This document shows positions 6,685 to 8,912 of a stretch of 8,912 bases of DNA, piece by piece (positions within the stretch are counted from its first letter, which is position 1; each line of letters begins with the position of its first letter). Under the pieces are notes generated by a model, which did not search any database, had not been told where the DNA came from, and was given only the letters and a program-made list of their open reading frames with translations. The translations under genes and the position numbers were made by a program. This DNA comes from Pedosphaera sp. (GTDB lineage: Bacteria; Verrucomicrobiota; Verrucomicrobiia; Limisphaerales; SXTU01): NCBI GenBank assembly GCA_009695395.1, contig SIBB01000125.1, forward strand, positions 1-8,912. The letters are read 5' to 3'.

Positions 6685-7515
6685 TCAATTGGCTCCAACC
6701 GTTTGTGGATTCCAACGAAGGTTCGACCCTTGAGTATAGCCGGCTGCACCGTTCTGCCAGAAGTTGGTGTTGATCCGATCAACGAAGTCCACATGGCCAT
6801 CCGCGAAGGACACCTGCGAGCGGTCTTTGTGGCGGAAGATGCGCACAGTCCGGGCGGGCGTGTTGGCCGGACCCGCACCCTGACTGAACCAGTCATCGCC
6901 GTTCATATAGACCGCCCATAGCATGTAATAGTCGGCCACCATGATGGTGTTTTGGGGGTTGTAAGCGCCTTCCGACAACGACCGAGCCGGTAGCAGACCG
7001 GGGAGTCGTCGGCCTCCGATCCAAGCGCTGTAGCCGTAGTGCGGCCAGTCGCCGTTGTTCGGGAGGGGAGCGCCCGCGCTCATGGCCGGGACCTTGGGAA
7101 TGGCGGCGCACCGGAACAGCTTCGTGTTGGCCAGGCCGTTGCTGGCCAGGATGTCCATCCACGAGACGAGCTGAAACAGCCCGTTACCGGGTGACACGCC
7201 CGAGCCGTTGGGATCCTGCCAGAATTGGTAGCCCGGCATGTCCGGATTCGTCTGGGTCTGCATGCCAGTTACCCCGGGCAGCGTCTGGCCCACCCAGTTT
7301 TCCGGGAAGCGCCCCCGGTCCTCCGAGTAGAAGCGGAGGGAGAGCGACATCTGCTTGCCGTTGTTCATGCACACAGTCCCGCCGGCTTGCGCCTTGGCCT
7401 TCGCGAGCGCCGGCAGCAACATCCCGGCGAGGATGGCAATGATGGCGATGACGACGAGCAGTTCGATGAGGGTAAATGCCCGAGGCTCTTGCCGGGGGAC
7501 CGATGGTGGGTTCAT
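6685..7515 (-). CDS. Prepilin-type N-terminal domain protein with H-X9-DG motif
   Basis: A 276-residue protein. Its short basic leader ends in PRA at residue 13 and is followed by FTLIELLVVIAIIAILAGML, the class III prepilin/type II pseudopilin signal: cleavage before Phe14, with Glu18 as the conserved Glu5 of the mature chain. Ala instead of Gly at -1 is frequent in Verrucomicrobia. The hydrophobic helix continues into LPALAKAKAQA, as in this group's pseudopilin-like proteins. The C-terminal motif HKDRSQVSFADG (229-240) fits H-X9-DG, and VDRINTNFW lies beyond it. The middle carries FRCAAIPKV and GYSAWIGGRR segments. The protein probably inserts in the inner membrane and is processed by a prepilin peptidase into a pseudopilus or surface structure; many paralogues per genome are usual, so the specific role is unknown. 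The start is supported by AGGAGG 12 nt upstream and by the signal itself. Confidence 0.9.
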   Translation of the reverse strand: MNPPSVPRQEPRAFTLIELLVVIAIIAILAGMLLPALAKAKAQAGGTVCMNNGKQMSLSLRFYSEDRGRFPENWVGQTLPGVTGMQTQTNPDMPGYQFWQDPNGSGVSPGNGLFQLVSWMDILASNGLANTKLFRCAAIPKVPAMSAGAPLPNNGDWPHYGYSAWIGGRRLPGLLPARSLSEGAYNPQNTIMVADYYMLWAVYMNGDDWFSQGAGPANTPARTVRIFRHKDRSQVSFADGHVDFVDRINTNFWQNGAAGYTQGSNLRWNPQTVGAN

Positions 7516-7527
7516 GGGGGCGAAATT

Positions 7528-7533
7528 CCTCCT
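7528..7533 (-). promoter_or_regulatory. Strong Shine-Dalgarno of the prepilin-type gene
   Basis: The minus strand reads TAGGAGGAATTT before the gene; AGGAGG is a perfect anti-16S match ending 12 nt before ATG 7515. It is the only strong ribosome-binding site seen in the window. The other genes have weak or no recognisable site, so this gene may be translated more efficiently than its neighbours. Confidence 0.6.
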
Positions 7534-7543
7534 ATGTGCGGGC

Positions 7544-7571
7544 TTGTCAACTACGAATTTTTGGGTTTAAC
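7544..7571 (+). promoter_or_regulatory. Possible promoter of the Sel1 lipoprotein gene
   Basis: On the plus strand, TTGTCA (7544-7549) and TTTAAC (7566-7571) are separated by 16 nt. They lie in the 88-bp gap between the divergent prepilin and lipoprotein genes and would give a leader of about 26 nt. The -10 match is only 4 of 6. The reverse complement of the same -35 is TTGACA, but a partner -10 for the prepilin gene would fall on its Shine-Dalgarno, so it is probably not that gene's promoter. Confidence 0.25.
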
Positions 7572-7603
7572 TCATCCCCATAACCACGAATCACTGACGA
7601 GCC

Positions 7604-8017
7604 ATGAAGTCCACTGAACCGCTGCCTTTGCCACTCCGATGGATGGGTTCGCTTTCCCTGGGCCTTCTGCTCGTCGCGGGCTGCGGCGGCTCTTCGGAAT
7701 TCAAAGCCCTCCAGGCGAAGGCCAAGAAGGGCGACGCGCAGGCGCAATTGGACCTCGCTCAAATGCATTTGTATGGCAAGGGGGCCAAGCAAGACCACGC
7801 CGTGGCCATCAAGTGGTGCGAGCAGGCTGCCGCCAAGGGCCTGCCCGCAGCGCAGCGCGTCTATGGGGTCATGTTGCGTGATGGCTACGGTGTGGACCGG
7901 AACATCGCGAAGGGCCGCGAGTGGCTCGTGAAGGCCGCCGATCAGGGCGACGCTGAGGCGAAGCTGGAACTCGCCGCCACGCCTGTTCTTCCCCCGGCCA
8001 GCGCGCCGAAGCGTTGA
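7604..8017 (+). CDS. Sel1-repeat lipoprotein
   Basis: A 137-residue protein. The N-terminus carries a lipoprotein signal: an Arg at 12, a hydrophobic run (LSLGLLLVAG) and the lipobox V-A-G-C with Cys27 as the lipidated residue, followed by a GGSS spacer. Two to three Sel1/TPR-like units follow: about 41-78 (GDAQAQLDLAQMHLYGKG, then AIKWCEQAA), about 79-114 (GLPAAQRVYGVMLRDGYGV, then GREWLVKAA) and a partial third from 115 (DQGDAEAKLELA). They end in a Pro/Ala tail. Sel1 repeats form alpha-solenoids used for protein contacts; here the protein would be anchored to an envelope membrane facing the periplasm. No enzymatic domain is present, and the partner is unknown. It is transcribed away from the prepilin gene and converges with the HEAT-repeat gene, leaving 7 bp between stop codons. 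No clear Shine-Dalgarno is visible; the start is chosen because it gives a complete signal. Confidence 0.88.
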   Translation: MKSTEPLPLPLRWMGSLSLGLLLVAGCGGSSEFKALQAKAKKGDAQAQLDLAQMHLYGKGAKQDHAVAIKWCEQAAAKGLPAAQRVYGVMLRDGYGVDRNIAKGREWLVKAADQGDAEAKLELAATPVLPPASAPKR

Positions 8018-8024
8018 GAGAACT

Positions 8025-8912
8025 TCAGGGCGTGAGGACGGTGCCAGTGGCGGGCACGGTCGGTCGGGGACGCAGCCCGACGCTCTCGACGAAGTAGCGG
8101 CGATGGTCCTCGTCGGGAACCGGCTGATATTTTTTACCTAGAAGCTTGGTCAACGTCTCCGCCACGGCAGGACGCATATCGCGTGGCACGGCGTCCTTTA
8201 TCGCCGCCTGCAAGGTGCTCCCGGTCGCCCGGTCGCCCACGGTGGCGAGGTAGCGGAGGGCGGCGATGCGGATGTAGTCTTCATCGAAGGTGGGTCCTGC
8301 GCCTGGAAACGGCGGCACCACCGGCGTGGTCACGATCTGGATGGCGCGCGGGATGGCGAGCTTGTCGCCCGCGGCCACCAGCGCGGTGAACGCCGCCTCG
8401 CGGGCCTTTGGCAAGTTGTTCGCCAGCACGATTTGCTGGAGCACCTGCCGGATGGGCGGCAGGGCGCGCTTGTCCCCGGTCTTGCCCAGCGCGAGGACGA
8501 GGGAAACTTTCAGCGCCTCGTTCGTGGTGCCGAGCTGGGCAATCATCGCGGGCACGGCGTTGGTGCTCTTCAACTCCCCGAGCGCCCACGCGGCGCGCTC
8601 CTTCACCACCACACCGCGCGCCTCGAACGCGGTGAGCAACGGGGCTTTAGAGCTGGGGTTGCGGAGCTGTCCGAGCGCGTGGGACGTGGCCCGAGCGACC
8701 AAGTCCGCCGGGTCGCCGAGCAGTGGGTGCAATGCGCCAGCCAGCTCGGAGTCACCCCACGTCCCGAGCGCGGCGGCGGCGGACACGCGCGTGACGCCGC
8801 GTGCGTGTCCGAGCAGGCGCAGCAAAGCGTCGCGTGCCGGGGCGTCGTGCAACGCCACGAGCGTCAGGCCCGCTACGCGCCGCACCTGTGAACTCGGGTC
8901 CAACTCCAGCCG
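8025..8912 (-). CDS. HEAT-repeat protein, C-terminal part (runs off the right edge)
   Basis: The minus-strand frame is open from the right edge (Arg-Leu-Glu-Leu-Asp is the first reading) to the stop at 8027-8025, about 295 visible residues; the N-terminus lies outside. A TTG at 8903-8901 could mimic a start but sits inside a repeat, so the gene almost certainly begins further right. The sequence is a run of HEAT/PBS-lyase-type helical pairs with the usual V-R-x-x-A-A-x-A-L-G pattern: QVRRVAGLTLVAL, VSAAAALGTWGDSEL, VARATSHALGQL, KERAAWALGEL, LKVSLVLALGKTGD, AREAAFTALVAAGD, IRIAALRYLATVGD. It ends in a non-repeat tail (KKYQPVPDEDHRRYFVESVG). Such solenoids serve as protein-interaction scaffolds; in this phylum they often sit at the C-terminus of large secreted cytochrome or dehydrogenase-like proteins, which cannot be judged here because the N-terminal part is missing. 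Confidence 0.85.
   Translation of the reverse strand, partial: RLELDPSSQVRRVAGLTLVALHDAPARDALLRLLGHARGVTRVSAAAALGTWGDSELAGALHPLLGDPADLVARATSHALGQLRNPSSKAPLLTAFEARGVVVKERAAWALGELKSTNAVPAMIAQLGTTNEALKVSLVLALGKTGDKRALPPIRQVLQQIVLANNLPKAREAAFTALVAAGDKLAIPRAIQIVTTPVVPPFPGAGPTFDEDYIRIAALRYLATVGDRATGSTLQAAIKDAVPRDMRPAVAETLTKLLGKKYQPVPDEDHRRYFVESVGLRPRPTVPATGTVLTP

Noticed and set aside
7539..7603. TTGACA on the minus strand as -35 of the prepilin gene
   Set aside because: With normal spacing the -10 would fall on or past the Shine-Dalgarno, so the transcript would start too close to or inside the start codon.

Overview
The window is a GC-rich stretch of bacterial chromosome. It most likely comes from a member of the Verrucomicrobiota (Pedosphaera/Limisphaerales type) or a close relative in the PVC group. 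This is an inference from gene content: a Tat-exported esterase, a giant secreted PQQ-like beta-propeller protein with CBM9-like and malectin-like parts, a prepilin-type protein with the C-terminal H-X9-DG motif, a DUF2341-type remnant, a Sel1-repeat lipoprotein and a HEAT-repeat protein. No rRNA or other phylogenetic marker is present to confirm it.

Layout, left to right. (1) Positions 1-389, minus strand: the 5' end of a Tat-signal alpha/beta-hydrolase (acetyl-xylan-esterase-like), cut by the window edge. (2) Positions 390-973: no intact gene. It holds a small inverted repeat and a degraded minus-strand remnant that reads like the C-terminus of a dihydrodipicolinate-synthase/N-acetylneuraminate-lyase-family enzyme. 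(3) Positions 974-5452, plus strand: one 1492-residue secreted mosaic protein that dominates the window. (4) About 5465-5770, minus strand: the clear corpse of a secreted DUF2341-type protein, with a lost start codon, a nonsense codon, a probable one-base deletion and a missing 3' part. (5) Positions 5934-6329, minus strand: a small secreted protein made of five 19-residue repeats, with a candidate promoter upstream. (6) Positions 6330-6684: intergenic, with that promoter and one doubtful 42-codon ORF. (7) Positions 6685-7515, minus strand: a prepilin-like secretion/pilin-family protein. (8) Positions 7604-8017, plus strand: a Sel1-repeat lipoprotein, divergent from the prepilin gene. (9) Positions 8025-8912, minus strand: the C-terminal part of a HEAT-repeat protein, convergent with the lipoprotein gene and running off the right edge.

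Every intact gene with a visible N-terminus carries an export signal (Tat, Sec, lipoprotein or prepilin type), so this is mainly a cell-envelope or secreted-protein neighbourhood. The carbohydrate-binding modules, together with the esterase, suggest polysaccharide handling. The genes alternate in strand and do not form an obvious operon, so a shared pathway is not demonstrated. The two gene remnants flank the large propeller gene and both have their broken ends pointing at it, which suggests that the propeller gene arrived by insertion or replacement. I see no CRISPR array, tRNA, rRNA, transposase or defence system.
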